A DNA stretch of 11,011 nucleotides from Chloroflexota bacterium (GCA_003695455.1 RFJF01000586.1:1-11011), one strand, 5' to 3'. Counted from the first letter of the stretch, positions 1-7,228 are shown. The notes: generated by a model not told the origin, from the letters alone. Numbers and translations are program-made.

Positions 1-2
1 GG

Positions 3-8
3 TAAGAT
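3..8 (+). promoter_or_regulatory. possible -10 box of the regulator promoter
   Basis: The hexamer TAAGAT matches four of six positions of the -10 consensus. Its first base lies 24.5 bp upstream of the centre of the operator at 20-34. In the well-formed promoter at 8259-8287 the -10 box lies 25.5 bp upstream of the centre of the same operator. That shared geometry is the main reason for the call. Any -35 box would lie outside the window. Confidence 0.35.
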
Positions 9-19
9 AGGCGGCATCA

Positions 20-34
20 ATGCACACGTGTGCG
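20..34 (+). promoter_or_regulatory. LacI-type operator O1 upstream of the regulator gene
   Basis: The sequence ATGCACACGTGTGC contains a perfect 12-bp palindrome (22-33) centred on CACGTG. The same 14 bases recur at 8300-8313 inside a longer palindrome on the iolMN promoter. An even palindrome with a central CpG is what LacI-family proteins bind, with a hinge leucine inserting at the central step. It lies about 40 bp before the regulator start codon, so autoregulation is inferred. It may also set transcription of the genes downstream of the regulator. Confidence 0.75.
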
Positions 35-73
35 CCAATGTGGGTCGTCGCTGTTATTCCAATGGGGGGAAGA

Positions 74-1075
74 ATGCCGGTTACCATCAAAGACATTGCC
101 AGGGTAGCGGGGGTGTCACACACCACCGTTTCACGGGCACTTAAAGGGAACCCGGCCATCAGCATTGAAACCACCGACCGCATTCGGAAAATCGCGCAGC
201 AAATGGGGTACACCCCCAGCGCTGTGGCTCAAAGCCTGCTCTCCCAGCGAACCCAAACCATCGGCATGGTCATCACCACCATTGCCGACCCCTTTGTAGT
301 ACGCGTGGTTGAGGGCGTTGAGGGTGTTGCCCAGGCCGCCGATTACAGTGTTTTTCTTGCCACTTCTCACAACAATCCCAACCAGGAAAATGCCGTGGTT
401 GAAACCTTGCACCGTCGCCGGGTTGATGCAATCATTGTTACCTCATCACGCGTGGGCAGTTTGTACAGTTCTCGTCTGGAGCAGATCAAAATTCCCATTG
501 TTTTGATCAACAACCAGGAAGAGGGCGAGTACCTGCACTCCATCCGCAGCAACGATATTCAGGGCGCGCGGCTGGCCGTTGAATACCTGCTGGGTCTGGG
601 CCATCGCCGGATTGGCTACCTGGGCTGCACCAACCGGCCCCGCTCCAATCAGCGCCGGTTGAGCGGCTACCAGGCGGCCCTTCAGCAAGCTGGTATTCAA
701 CCGGACCCCAACCTGATTGCCAACGTCGCTGCCGATACCGACATCGAACGGGGGAAAGCCGGGTTTCATCTTTACGCACAGGCCGGCGCTACCGCCGTAT
801 TTTGTTTCAACGACCTCACCGCCATCGGTTTGATGATGGAAGCCCGGCGGCAGGGCGTGGCGGTTCCGGCTCAACTGAGCGTGATGGGCTTTGACAACAT
901 TGAAGCGGCAATGTATGTAACCCCACCGCTAACCACGGTGGCCCAGCCGTTGCTGGAACTGGGCCGGCAGGCGATGCAAATGACGCTTGCATTGCTGGAC
1001 GGCAAACTTGTGCACGATATCCGCCTGCCCTGCACCCTGGTTGAGCGCGAATCCGTTGCCGCGCCGGGGCGGTAG
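74..1075 (+). CDS. LacI-family transcriptional regulator, probably of inositol catabolism
   Basis: A 333-residue LacI/GalR-family repressor, the usual length for the family. Residues 4-23 form the N-terminal helix-turn-helix (TIKDIARVAGVSHTTVSRAL). Residues 48-60 form the hinge with the typical leucine pair (AQSLLSQRT). From residue 61 on there is a periplasmic-binding-protein-like effector and dimer domain, including a GLGHRRIGYLG segment and a GFDNIEAAMYVTPPLTTV segment. The start at 74 is chosen because the family motif begins two residues later and a GGGGGGAAGA purine run precedes it. A longer frame from 20 would start inside the operator itself. Operators of matching sequence at 20-34 and 8295-8320 suggest that it represses itself and iolMN. 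The ligand is inferred from the neighbours to be inositol or a pathway intermediate. Confidence 0.93.
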   Translation: MPVTIKDIARVAGVSHTTVSRALKGNPAISIETTDRIRKIAQQMGYTPSAVAQSLLSQRTQTIGMVITTIADPFVVRVVEGVEGVAQAADYSVFLATSHNNPNQENAVVETLHRRRVDAIIVTSSRVGSLYSSRLEQIKIPIVLINNQEEGEYLHSIRSNDIQGARLAVEYLLGLGHRRIGYLGCTNRPRSNQRRLSGYQAALQQAGIQPDPNLIANVAADTDIERGKAGFHLYAQAGATAVFCFNDLTAIGLMMEARRQGVAVPAQLSVMGFDNIEAAMYVTPPLTTVAQPLLELGRQAMQMTLALLDGKLVHDIRLPCTLVERESVAAPGR

Positions 1076-1127
1076 GGGCGGTGCAGACAAACTTTTTGGA
1101 TGTTGAGTACCATTTGTATCAGCGTGA

Positions 1128-1169
1128 GAAATCAGAACAGAAAAATTGGCTGGTCAGGCTTCTGATTTC
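1128..1169. repeat. inverted repeat between regulator and iolG
   Basis: GAAATCAGAA (1128-1137) and TTCTGATTTC (1160-1169) are perfect 10-bp complementary arms separated by 22 nt. The pair lies in the 133-nt gap between the regulator stop and the first dehydrogenase start. The 3' arm is followed by a pyrimidine-rich stretch (CCTTCTTCTAAATTC) but not by a clean T-run. It could act as a weak terminator or attenuator, or as a protein-binding site. No copy of the CACGTG operator is visible in this gap. Confidence 0.45.
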
Positions 1170-1208
1170 CTTCTTCTAAATTCTCATAAAAACAGAGGAT
1201 CATCACCG

Positions 1209-2225
1209 ATGACAAATTCAATCAACGTTGGATTGATTGGCGCGGGCCGGATTGGGCAGGTTCACGCCGAAACATTGTCGTACCGCATTCCACAGGCCAA
1301 CCTGATTGCCGTGGCCGATGTGTTTGTGGAGAGCGCCAAAAAATGCGCCGACCGCTTCCAAATCCCCACCGTTACCGCCGACCCGCAAGATATTTTCAAC
1401 AACCCCGCCATTGACGCCGTGGTCATCTGCTCCAGCACTAACACCCACGCCCCGCTGATGACCCAGGCCGCCAACGCCGGCAAACACATCTTCTGTGAAA
1501 AACCCATTGCCCTCAACCTGGCCCAGATTGACAGCGCGCTGGCTGCCGTGGAGCGCGCCGGCGTCAAACTGCAAATTGGCTTCAACCGCCGCTTTGACCC
1601 CAACTTTAAAGCCGCCCGCGATATGGTTGCCGCCGGCAAAATCGGGCAGCCGCACCTGGTGCGCATTTCCAGCCGGGACCCCGAACCCCCGCCCATCGAG
1701 TACATCAAAGTGTCCGGCGGCCTCTTTCTGGATATGACCATCCACGATTTTGACATGGCCCGCTACCTGATTGACAGTGAAGTAGAGGAAATTTTTACCA
1801 GCGGTGCGGTACTGGTAGACCCTGCCATCGGCCAGGCCGGCGATGTGGACACCGCGGTCATCACCCTCAAATACGCCAACGGCGCCATCGGCACCATTGA
1901 CAACAGCCGCAAAGCCGTGTTTGGCTACGACCAGCGGGTCGAAGTATTCGGCTCCGGCGGCAACGTGGTGGTCTCAAACACCACCCCCCACACCGCCGTA
2001 CTCAGCAACGAGCAGGGCGTTCACGCCCCGCCGCCTCCCTTTTTCTTTTTGGAACGCTATCTGGAAGCCTACGCCGCCGAAATGGAAGCCTTCATTTCCG
2101 CCGTGCAAAATGATACCCCGCCGCCGGTCACCGGCATTGATGGCCGGATTCCGGTGGTGATGGGCATGGCCGCCTGGAAATCGTACCGCGAAAACCGGCC
2201 GGTCAAACTCAGCGAGATTGAATAG
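1209..2225 (+). CDS. iolG: Gfo/Idh/MocA dehydrogenase, inositol 2-dehydrogenase type (first copy)
   Basis: A 338-residue cytoplasmic NAD(P)-dependent oxidoreductase predicted to oxidise myo-inositol to scyllo-inosose. The N-terminal Rossmann fold opens with GLIGAGRIGQ (Gly11, Gly13, Gly16). CEKPIA holds the conserved Lys98. GGLFLDMTIHDFDMARYL holds Asp175 and His179, matching the Lys-Asp-His catalytic set of IolG enzymes. The start at 1209 is preceded by AGAGGA at 9 nt, and an upstream TTG at 1146 in frame would add 21 unconserved residues. A paralogue follows after 11 nt, in an operon. The family also contains scyllo-inositol and other sugar dehydrogenases, so the substrate rests on the IHDFD motif and on the neighbouring IolM, IolN and IolO homologues. 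Confidence 0.85.
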   Translation: MTNSINVGLIGAGRIGQVHAETLSYRIPQANLIAVADVFVESAKKCADRFQIPTVTADPQDIFNNPAIDAVVICSSTNTHAPLMTQAANAGKHIFCEKPIALNLAQIDSALAAVERAGVKLQIGFNRRFDPNFKAARDMVAAGKIGQPHLVRISSRDPEPPPIEYIKVSGGLFLDMTIHDFDMARYLIDSEVEEIFTSGAVLVDPAIGQAGDVDTAVITLKYANGAIGTIDNSRKAVFGYDQRVEVFGSGGNVVVSNTTPHTAVLSNEQGVHAPPPPFFFLERYLEAYAAEMEAFISAVQNDTPPPVTGIDGRIPVVMGMAAWKSYRENRPVKLSEIE

Positions 2226-2236
2226 GGAGAACGCCA

Positions 2237-3271
2237 ATGCCTGCAAAACTTCCGGTTGGAATCATTGGGTTGGGGCGAATGGGGCAGGTTTACGCCCGCC
2301 AACTGGCCGCCATGCCCGAAGTTGACATCGCCATTGTGTCTGATGTGCTGGCCGACCACGCCCAAACCTTTGCCGCCGAAATCGAGGCCAAAAGCTGGTC
2401 AACCGACTACCACGACGTGCTGGACCACCCCGACGTGCGGGCGGTGTTCATTATTTCACCCACCAACACCCACGCCCAAATTCTGGTAGACGGCGCTGCC
2501 AGCGGCAAAGCCCTGTTCTGCGAAAAACCCATCGCCCTGACCGTGGCAGAGACCGACCGCGCCATTCAGGCCGCAGAACAGCACGGCGCAATGGTGCAGG
2601 CCGGTTTTATGCGCCGCTTTGACCCGGCCTACGCCGCCGCCAAACAGCAAATTGAAGATGGAGTCATCGGCACGCCCACCACGTTTAAAGCCATTGGGCG
2701 CGACCCATTCTGCCCGCCTCTCCATTTTGCGCCCCGCGCCGTCAGCGGCGGCCTGATTCTGGATATGGGCATCCACGATTTTGACCTGGCCCGCTGGCTG
2801 ATGAACACCGAAGTACACCGCGTTTACACCGAAGGCGGCACGCTCGCCTTTCCGGAACTCAACGACGTGGGCGATATTGACAACGCCGTGGTCAACCTGC
2901 GCTTTGAAAACGGCACCATTGGCAATGTAGAAGTCAGCCGCAACGCCGTGTACGGCTACGATATCCGCACCGAAATTCTGGGCACCGAGGGCGGCATCAA
3001 CATTGGCCAGTACCGGAAAACGGCGCTGGTTACGCTGACCCGGCAAGGCGCCACCCACGATCTTATCCCCTATCTGCATGACCGTTTCATCCCCGCATAC
3101 ATCAACCAAACCCGCGATTTTGTAACCCGCGTCATCAACAACCAACCTCCCGCCATCAACCTGTACGATGCCCGCGCCAGCCTGATTGTTGGCCTGGCCG
3201 CCACCCGTTCATTTGACGAAGCCCGGCCGGTGGAACTCTCGGAGTTTCCGCCCCTGCCGAACGCCGGTTGA
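2237..3271 (+). CDS. iolG: Gfo/Idh/MocA dehydrogenase, inositol dehydrogenase type (second copy)
   Basis: A 344-residue paralogue of the preceding gene, with the same layout: GIIGLGRMGQ (Gly11, Gly13, Gly16), CEKPIA (Lys97), and SGGLILDMGIHDFDLARWL (Asp176, His180). All expected catalytic residues are present, so it should be active. The two proteins align along their whole length but differ in the loop before the active-site motif (PEPPPIEYIKVSGG against PFCPPLHFAPRAVSGG), which lies close to the substrate pocket in this family. It may therefore use a different stereoisomer, for example scyllo- or D-chiro-inositol, or a different cofactor. It starts 11 nt after the first copy with a GGGAG ribosome site, so the two are co-translated. 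The exact substrate is uncertain. Confidence 0.82.
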   Translation: MPAKLPVGIIGLGRMGQVYARQLAAMPEVDIAIVSDVLADHAQTFAAEIEAKSWSTDYHDVLDHPDVRAVFIISPTNTHAQILVDGAASGKALFCEKPIALTVAETDRAIQAAEQHGAMVQAGFMRRFDPAYAAAKQQIEDGVIGTPTTFKAIGRDPFCPPLHFAPRAVSGGLILDMGIHDFDLARWLMNTEVHRVYTEGGTLAFPELNDVGDIDNAVVNLRFENGTIGNVEVSRNAVYGYDIRTEILGTEGGINIGQYRKTALVTLTRQGATHDLIPYLHDRFIPAYINQTRDFVTRVINNQPPAINLYDARASLIVGLAATRSFDEARPVELSEFPPLPNAG

Positions 3272-3303
3272 TAAACCGCTGCGCCCGGCAAATCCTGATT
3301 ACG

Positions 3304-3327
3304 TTTCTGGTTTTTCGTCGCCAGAAA
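3304..3327. repeat. short hairpin after the second dehydrogenase
   Basis: TTTCTGG (3304-3310) and CCAGAAA (3321-3327) form a 7-bp stem with a 10-nt loop, 32 nt after the iolG stop. Outer bases GAT and ATC can extend it across a bulge. No T-run follows, so termination would be weak. The loop contains TTTTCGTC (3312-3319), which is complementary to GACGAAAA at 3383-3390. Confidence 0.35.
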
Positions 3328-3392
3328 ATCAAATTGTTGTGTTATGTACAGTTGCACACCAATAATTTGTGTCTCTGAATGTGACGAAAATT

Positions 3393-3398
3393 TATAAT
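3393..3398 (+). promoter_or_regulatory. possible promoter of the transporter operon (-10 box)
   Basis: A perfect TATAAT lies in the 236-nt gap before the binding-protein gene. At 17-bp spacing the -35 position (3370-3375) reads TGTCTC, which is poor, and TTGTGT (3367-3372) sits at 20 bp. An untranslated leader of about 100 nt would result. A half-operator-like TGCACAC is present at 3353-3359, but no full copy of the CACGTG palindrome is seen. Confidence 0.4.
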
Positions 3399-3492
3399 AA
3401 CCTTGAAAGGAGGGATGCCTATTTTTGAACAGCGACAAATTTTTGTGGTAATTGAAATAGAAACAACAAACATCTTGTACTAATCAGTGATG

Positions 3493-3500
3493 AAGGAGGA
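3493..3500 (+). promoter_or_regulatory. ribosome binding site that fixes the binding-protein start
   Basis: AAGGAGGA is a near-ideal Shine-Dalgarno sequence 7 nt before the GTG at 3508. The in-frame GTG at 3487 and ATG at 3490 lie upstream of or against this site, so they cannot use it. This favours GTG 3508 as the true start. Confidence 0.8.
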
Positions 3501-3507
3501 AAAGCAC

Positions 3508-4614
3508 GTGAAGTTTAAAAGTGTAGTGTGGGTAGTGCTCACTATGATGCTGGCCAGCCTGTTGGCCGCCTGCGGGCAATCGCAGGTTGTGGAGAAGGTA
3601 GAAACGGTTGAAGTTGAAAAAGTAGTGACCGTTGAAGTTGAAAAAGAAGTAGAAAAAGTAGTGACCGTTGAAGTTGAAGCCGCCCCGGCCGAAACTCAGC
3701 AGGAAACCGCGGCCCCGGCCAGCCAGGGCAACCGCTCCGATATCCGGATTGTGGTGGTCAGCCACGGTCAGGCTTCCGACCCGTTCTGGTCAGTGGTAGC
3801 CAACGGCGTACAACAGGCCGCCACAGATATGGGCGTCACGGTAGAATACCAGGCCCCGCAAACCTTTGATATGGTGGCCATGTCTCAATTGATTGATGCC
3901 GCCGTAGCCACCAACCCGGACGGGCTGGTGGTGTCCATTCCCGATGCCGACGCGCTGGGCGACTCAATCCGCGCGGCCGTGGATGCCGGCATCCCGGTTA
4001 TTTCAATGAACTCCGGCAGCGACGTGGCCAAAGAACTGGGCATTCTGGTTCACGTAGGCCAGACTGAATACGAAGCCGGTTTTGGCGGCGGCGAGCGCAT
4101 GGGCGCGGCCGGTGTAACCAAAGCCATCTGCATTAACCAGGAAGTAGGCAACGTGGCGCTGGACCTGCGCTGCCAGGGTTTTGCCGATGCCTTGGCCCAA
4201 ACCGGCGGCACGTCTGAAGTGCTGGCCGTTGACCTGGCCGACCCAATTGACGCCCAGCAGCGCGTCTCGGCGGCGCTGACGGCCAACCCCGATATTGACG
4301 GCGTGATGGCCCTGGGGCCAACCGGTGCCGCGCCCGCTATGGCCGCGCTTAAAGACGACGGCCTGCTTGGTCAAATTAAACTGGCAACGTTTGACCTTTC
4401 GCCGGAAGTGCTGGAAGCCATCCGTGACGGAGATGTGTTGTTTGCCATTGACCAGCAGCAGTATCTGCAGGGCTACCTGCCTATTGTGCTGCTGACACTG
4501 TACAACACCAACCTCAATACCATTGCCAACGATGTACTGATGACCGGTCCCGGGTTTGTAACCCAGGATACCGCCGCCCAGGTGATTGATCTGGCCGCGG
4601 CAGGCACGCGCTAA
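3508..4614 (+). CDS. CUT2-family sugar ABC transporter substrate-binding lipoprotein, probable inositol binder
   Basis: A 368-residue secreted lipoprotein that captures substrate for the importer encoded by the next two genes. From the GTG start it has a short basic n-region (KFK), a hydrophobic core, and a lipobox Leu19-Ala20-Ala21-Cys22, so it should be anchored by Cys22. Residues 23-72 are a Val/Glu/Lys-rich repetitive linker followed by an Ala/Pro/Gln stretch. From about residue 74 a ribose-type periplasmic-binding fold begins ([16 protein letters not shown]), with [21 protein letters not shown] and [12 protein letters not shown] later. Binding proteins of this class take ribose, fructose, rhizopine or inositol. 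Inositol is inferred from the neighbours only. A start at 3487 would put the ribosome site inside the gene and lengthen the signal peptide n-region with EEKH. Confidence 0.88.
   Translation: MKFKSVVWVVLTMMLASLLAACGQSQVVEKVETVEVEKVVTVEVEKEVEKVVTVEVEAAPAETQQETAAPASQGNRSDIRIVVVSHGQASDPFWSVVANGVQQAATDMGVTVEYQAPQTFDMVAMSQLIDAAVATNPDGLVVSIPDADALGDSIRAAVDAGIPVISMNSGSDVAKELGILVHVGQTEYEAGFGGGERMGAAGVTKAICINQEVGNVALDLRCQGFADALAQTGGTSEVLAVDLADPIDAQQRVSAALTANPDIDGVMALGPTGAAPAMAALKDDGLLGQIKLATFDLSPEVLEAIRDGDVLFAIDQQQYLQGYLPIVLLTLYNTNLNTIANDVLMTGPGFVTQDTAAQVIDLAAAGTR
3616..3678 (+). repeat. direct repeat in the lipoprotein linker
   Basis: A perfect 27-nt direct repeat occupies 3616-3642 and 3652-3678, with unit start points 36 bp apart. 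The shorter word GTTGAAGTTGAA occurs three times (3607, 3631, 3667). It encodes alternating Val-Glu/Val-Thr segments (EKVVTVEVE) of the linker between the membrane anchor and the binding domain. Identity at synonymous sites suggests recent slippage or duplication. Confidence 0.85.
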
Positions 4615-4626
4615 TCTGTAGCAATT

Positions 4627-4665
4627 GGCAGGCAGCAAGCCGTAACTTTGAACTTGCTGCCTGCC
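4627..4665 (+). repeat. hairpin between binding-protein and permease genes
   Basis: GGCAGGCAGCAAG (4627-4639) and CTTGCTGCCTGCC (4653-4665) are perfect 13-bp arms with a 13-nt loop, starting 12 nt after the binding-protein stop. No T-run follows (GTTAATCTG), so it is unlikely to be a full terminator. In ABC-importer operons a hairpin in this position commonly protects the upstream mRNA from 3' exonucleases or partly attenuates transcription, giving more binding protein than permease. That role is inferred here. Confidence 0.8.
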
Positions 4666-4691
4666 GTTAATCTGAAAAAGAGGAGACAGTT

Positions 4692-5738
4692 ATGGCAACA
4701 ACAACTGCCGCACAAAAAGACGAACGTATGGCTCAAACCGGGCTAATCACCCGGCTGCTCAGAAGCCCGGAACTGGGCGCGCTGGCCGGGGCCATTGTTG
4801 TTTGGGTATTTTTTGCCGTTGTGGCCCCCAATGCCTGGTTTAGTTTACGCGGCACCGCCACCTACCTGGAAGTAGCCGCCAGTTTGGGCATTATCGCCGT
4901 GCCGGTGGCCCTGCTGATGATTGGCGGCGAGTTTGATCTTTCAGTAGGCTCAATGGTCGGATTATCGGGGGCAATCATGGCCATTTTGGCCAGTGTGATG
5001 GGCATGCCGCTGTGGGTGGGCGCGCTGGTAGCACTGGTTGTGGCTCTGTTTGTGGGCTGGCTCAATGGCATTATGGTTGTTAAAACCGGGCTGCCGTCTT
5101 TCATTATTACGTTGGGCAGCCTGTTTATTATTCGCGGGTTAACCATCGGCGTGACCCGGCTGATTACCGGCCGTACCCAAATTGGCAGCCTTGATGATAT
5201 GCCCGGCTTTACAATGATGCGCTACATCTTTGCTGTTGATATTCCGGTTATGGGCGCCAATGTTTCAATTTCGGTACTCTGGTGGCTGCTGATTGGCGCC
5301 GTTGCAGCCTGGGTTTTGTTACGCACCCAGGTTGGTAACTGGATTTTTGGCGCCGGCGGCGCGGCGCAGGCAGCCCGGCAGGTGGGTGTGCCGGTCAACC
5401 GGCTGAAAATCGCGCTCTTTATGACCACCGCCACCGCCGCATGGCTGCTGGCAACCATCCAGGTTATCACCGTAAAATCAATGGATACCCTGCGCGGCGA
5501 ACAGCTTGAATTTCAGGCCATTATTGCGGCGGTTGTGGGCGGCAACCTGCTCACCGGCGGCTATGGTTCGGCCATTGGCGCAGTACTGGGGGCACTCATT
5601 ATTGGGATGGTTCGGCAGGGGGTGGTTTTTGCCGGGGTCTCTGCTGACTGGTTCCAGGTCTTTATGGGCGGCATGTTAATTCTGGCGGTGTTGATCAACA
5701 ACTACATCAGAAAACGAGCGGAGGCGGCACGACGATGA
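4692..5738 (+). CDS. CUT2-family sugar ABC transporter permease
   Basis: A 348-residue integral membrane protein of the RbsC/FrcC type, expected to form a homodimeric channel in the cytoplasmic membrane. After about 25 polar residues there are multiple hydrophobic segments (from about 28-47, 61-77 and 88-125 onward, to a last one ending near residue 338). The family signature [10 protein letters not shown] is at 78-87. The later [25 protein letters not shown] segment (split here by motif only) is also typical of the family. A good AGGAG ribosome site lies 6 nt before the ATG. The stop overlaps the ATPase start by 4 nt (ATGA), indicating translational coupling. Sugar specificity cannot be read from the permease. 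Only one permease gene is present, as is usual for CUT2 systems. Confidence 0.9.
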   Translation: MATTTAAQKDERMAQTGLITRLLRSPELGALAGAIVVWVFFAVVAPNAWFSLRGTATYLEVAASLGIIAVPVALLMIGGEFDLSVGSMVGLSGAIMAILASVMGMPLWVGALVALVVALFVGWLNGIMVVKTGLPSFIITLGSLFIIRGLTIGVTRLITGRTQIGSLDDMPGFTMMRYIFAVDIPVMGANVSISVLWWLLIGAVAAWVLLRTQVGNWIFGAGGAAQAARQVGVPVNRLKIALFMTTATAAWLLATIQVITVKSMDTLRGEQLEFQAIIAAVVGGNLLTGGYGSAIGAVLGALIIGMVRQGVVFAGVSADWFQVFMGGMLILAVLINNYIRKRAEAARR

Positions 5739-6592
5739 GTACAAACAATATTCCACGCGTTGAAGTTAGAAATATCTCCAAATATTTTGGCAACGTCATT
5801 GCCCTCAGCGATGTCTCGATGGCAGTACGCGCCGGCGAGGTGATGTGCCTGCTGGGTGATAACGGCGCCGGTAAATCCACTCTCATCAAAACGCTGTCCG
5901 GGGTTCACCAGCAGAGTGAAGGGCAATACTTTGTGGAAGGTGAAGAAGTTCGCTTTAACTCCCCCCGCGATGCGCTGAACCGCGGAATTGCCACCGTGTA
6001 CCAGGATTTGGCTATGATTCCGCTCATGAGCATCTCGCGCAACTTCTTTTTAGGCTCAGAACCCACCAAAGGCATAGGGCCGCTCAAACGATTTGATATA
6101 GCATTTGCCAACCGGGTGGCCCATGAAGAAATGGCTAAAATGGGCATTGATATCCGCGATCCTTCCCAACCGGTGGGCACGCTCTCCGGTGGTGAGCGCC
6201 AATCCGTAGCCATTGCCCGCGCTGTCTATTTTGGGGCCAAAACCCTGATTTTGGATGAGCCAACAGCCGCGCTCGGTGTAAAACAGGCCGGAACCGTACT
6301 GCGTTACATTGCCCAGGCGCGGGCACGCGGGCTGGCAGTGGTGTTCATCACCCACAACCCGCACCATGCCTACGCCGTTGGCGACAGGTTCACCATTCTC
6401 AAACGGGGCCGCACCTTTGGCACTTTTACCAAAGAGGAACTAAGCCGCGAAGAAATGGTGCGCATGATGTCGGGCGCGGATGAACTGGATGCCCTGACCC
6501 ACGAATTACAGGAATTTGAACACACCGATCAACTTAAAGCCGAAGGCAAACTCAGTGAAACAGAGCAGCAGTTGTCAGACAAATTAGGTTAG
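5735..6592 (+). CDS. single-domain sugar ABC transporter ATPase (FrcA-like)
   Basis: A 285-residue nucleotide-binding subunit that powers the importer at the inner face of the membrane. Walker A is GDNGAGKST (41-49), the Q-loop Gln is Gln90 (ATVYQDLA), the signature is LSGGERQ (150-156), Walker B is LILDE (171-175), and the switch histidine is His207 (FITHNPHH). All are intact. It has one ATPase domain, unlike RbsA, MglA and AraG, which carry two in tandem, so it must work as a homodimer like FrcA of the fructose importer. A charged C-terminal tail of about 45 residues (from about 240) is rich in Glu, Lys and Leu. It overlaps the permease gene by 4 nt and is followed 9 nt later by the pentapeptide-repeat gene. 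Confidence 0.93.
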   Translation: MSTNNIPRVEVRNISKYFGNVIALSDVSMAVRAGEVMCLLGDNGAGKSTLIKTLSGVHQQSEGQYFVEGEEVRFNSPRDALNRGIATVYQDLAMIPLMSISRNFFLGSEPTKGIGPLKRFDIAFANRVAHEEMAKMGIDIRDPSQPVGTLSGGERQSVAIARAVYFGAKTLILDEPTAALGVKQAGTVLRYIAQARARGLAVVFITHNPHHAYAVGDRFTILKRGRTFGTFTKEELSREEMVRMMSGADELDALTHELQEFEHTDQLKAEGKLSETEQQLSDKLG

Positions 6593-6601
6593 GGGGCTAC
6601 T

Positions 6602-7228
6602 ATGACCGAACTGACACCGTGGCAGATTTACGATCTGCTCAACCGGCCCAAACCGTTGTGGCTGGCCGGCTGTGATTTGAGCCAGAGCTATCTCAACGGC
6701 GCAGACCTGTCAGAATCAGATTTACACGGCGCCAACCTGAGCGGGGCCAATTTGTCCCGGGCAAATTTAAGCAACACCAATTTGTCTGGGGCTGACCTGT
6801 CTGGGGCTGACCTGTCTGGGGCAATTCTCCGTGAAACCAACCTGCAAAACGCAAACCTGACAGGCGCCAATCTGGAAGACGCAAACCTGATTCAAGCAGA
6901 TTTGCAGAGCGCCAATCTGAGTCAGGCTCAACTAACGCGGGCAAACTTTAGGCAGGCTAATCTGGATCATGCCAATCTGCAAGATGCACACATGGTTGAA
7001 GCCACGCTCAGAGAAGCCCAGGCGGTGGCCGCCAACCTGAAAAATGCCAATCTGTTTGAGGCAACCTTGCTAAAAACAATTCTCAAACAGGCCAATCTGG
7101 AAAATGCCAATCTGGAAGGCGCGCATCTGCGCGGGGCCAATCTGTTTGATGCCAAACTTGACGGGGCCAACCTGACAAACGCCAACTTGTACGGCGCCAT
7201 GAATCCACAGGGTGACGTGTACGACTAA
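6602..7228 (+). CDS. pentapeptide-repeat protein, function unknown
   Basis: A 208-residue protein made almost entirely of pentapeptide repeats of the form A(N/D)LXX. An 18-23-residue N-terminal cap ([17 protein letters not shown]) is followed by about 35 uninterrupted units from residue 24 to 198, then a 10-residue tail. Such proteins fold as a right-handed square beta-helix with four units per turn, so about nine turns are expected. No signal peptide or membrane segment is seen, so it is probably cytoplasmic. Start choice is supported by the GGGGG run before the ATG and the 9-nt gap from the ATPase gene, which places it in the transporter operon. Some family members mimic DNA and protect gyrase, but most have unknown roles. 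No function is assigned here. A link to the transporter is suggested only by position. Confidence 0.92.
   Translation: MTELTPWQIYDLLNRPKPLWLAGCDLSQSYLNGADLSESDLHGANLSGANLSRANLSNTNLSGADLSGADLSGAILRETNLQNANLTGANLEDANLIQADLQSANLSQAQLTRANFRQANLDHANLQDAHMVEATLREAQAVAANLKNANLFEATLLKTILKQANLENANLEGAHLRGANLFDAKLDGANLTNANLYGAMNPQGDVYD
6783..6822 (+). repeat. 15-bp perfect tandem repeat inside the pentapeptide gene
   Basis: The unit TGTCTGGGGCTGACC is repeated at 6783-6797 and 6798-6812, with a partial third copy to 6822. Each unit is one pentapeptide (LSGAD). Identity at the DNA level contrasts with the diverged codons of other units and suggests recent slippage or unequal exchange that adds single repeats in frame. 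Confidence 0.9.

Noticed and set aside
20..73. N-terminal extension of the LacI-family protein (MHTCAPMWVV...)
   Set aside because: It would begin inside the operator palindrome, lacks a ribosome site, and adds residues before the conserved TIKDIA start of the family.
1146..1208. TTG-initiated extension of the first dehydrogenase
   Set aside because: It has no ribosome site and overlaps the inverted-repeat arm. The ATG at 1209 has AGAGGA at 9 nt and starts just before the Rossmann motif.
2456..3145. Long minus-strand open frames opposite the dehydrogenase genes and others
   Set aside because: They are antisense shadows caused by GC-rich codon use in the real genes. The products are low-complexity, with no family motifs or ribosome sites.
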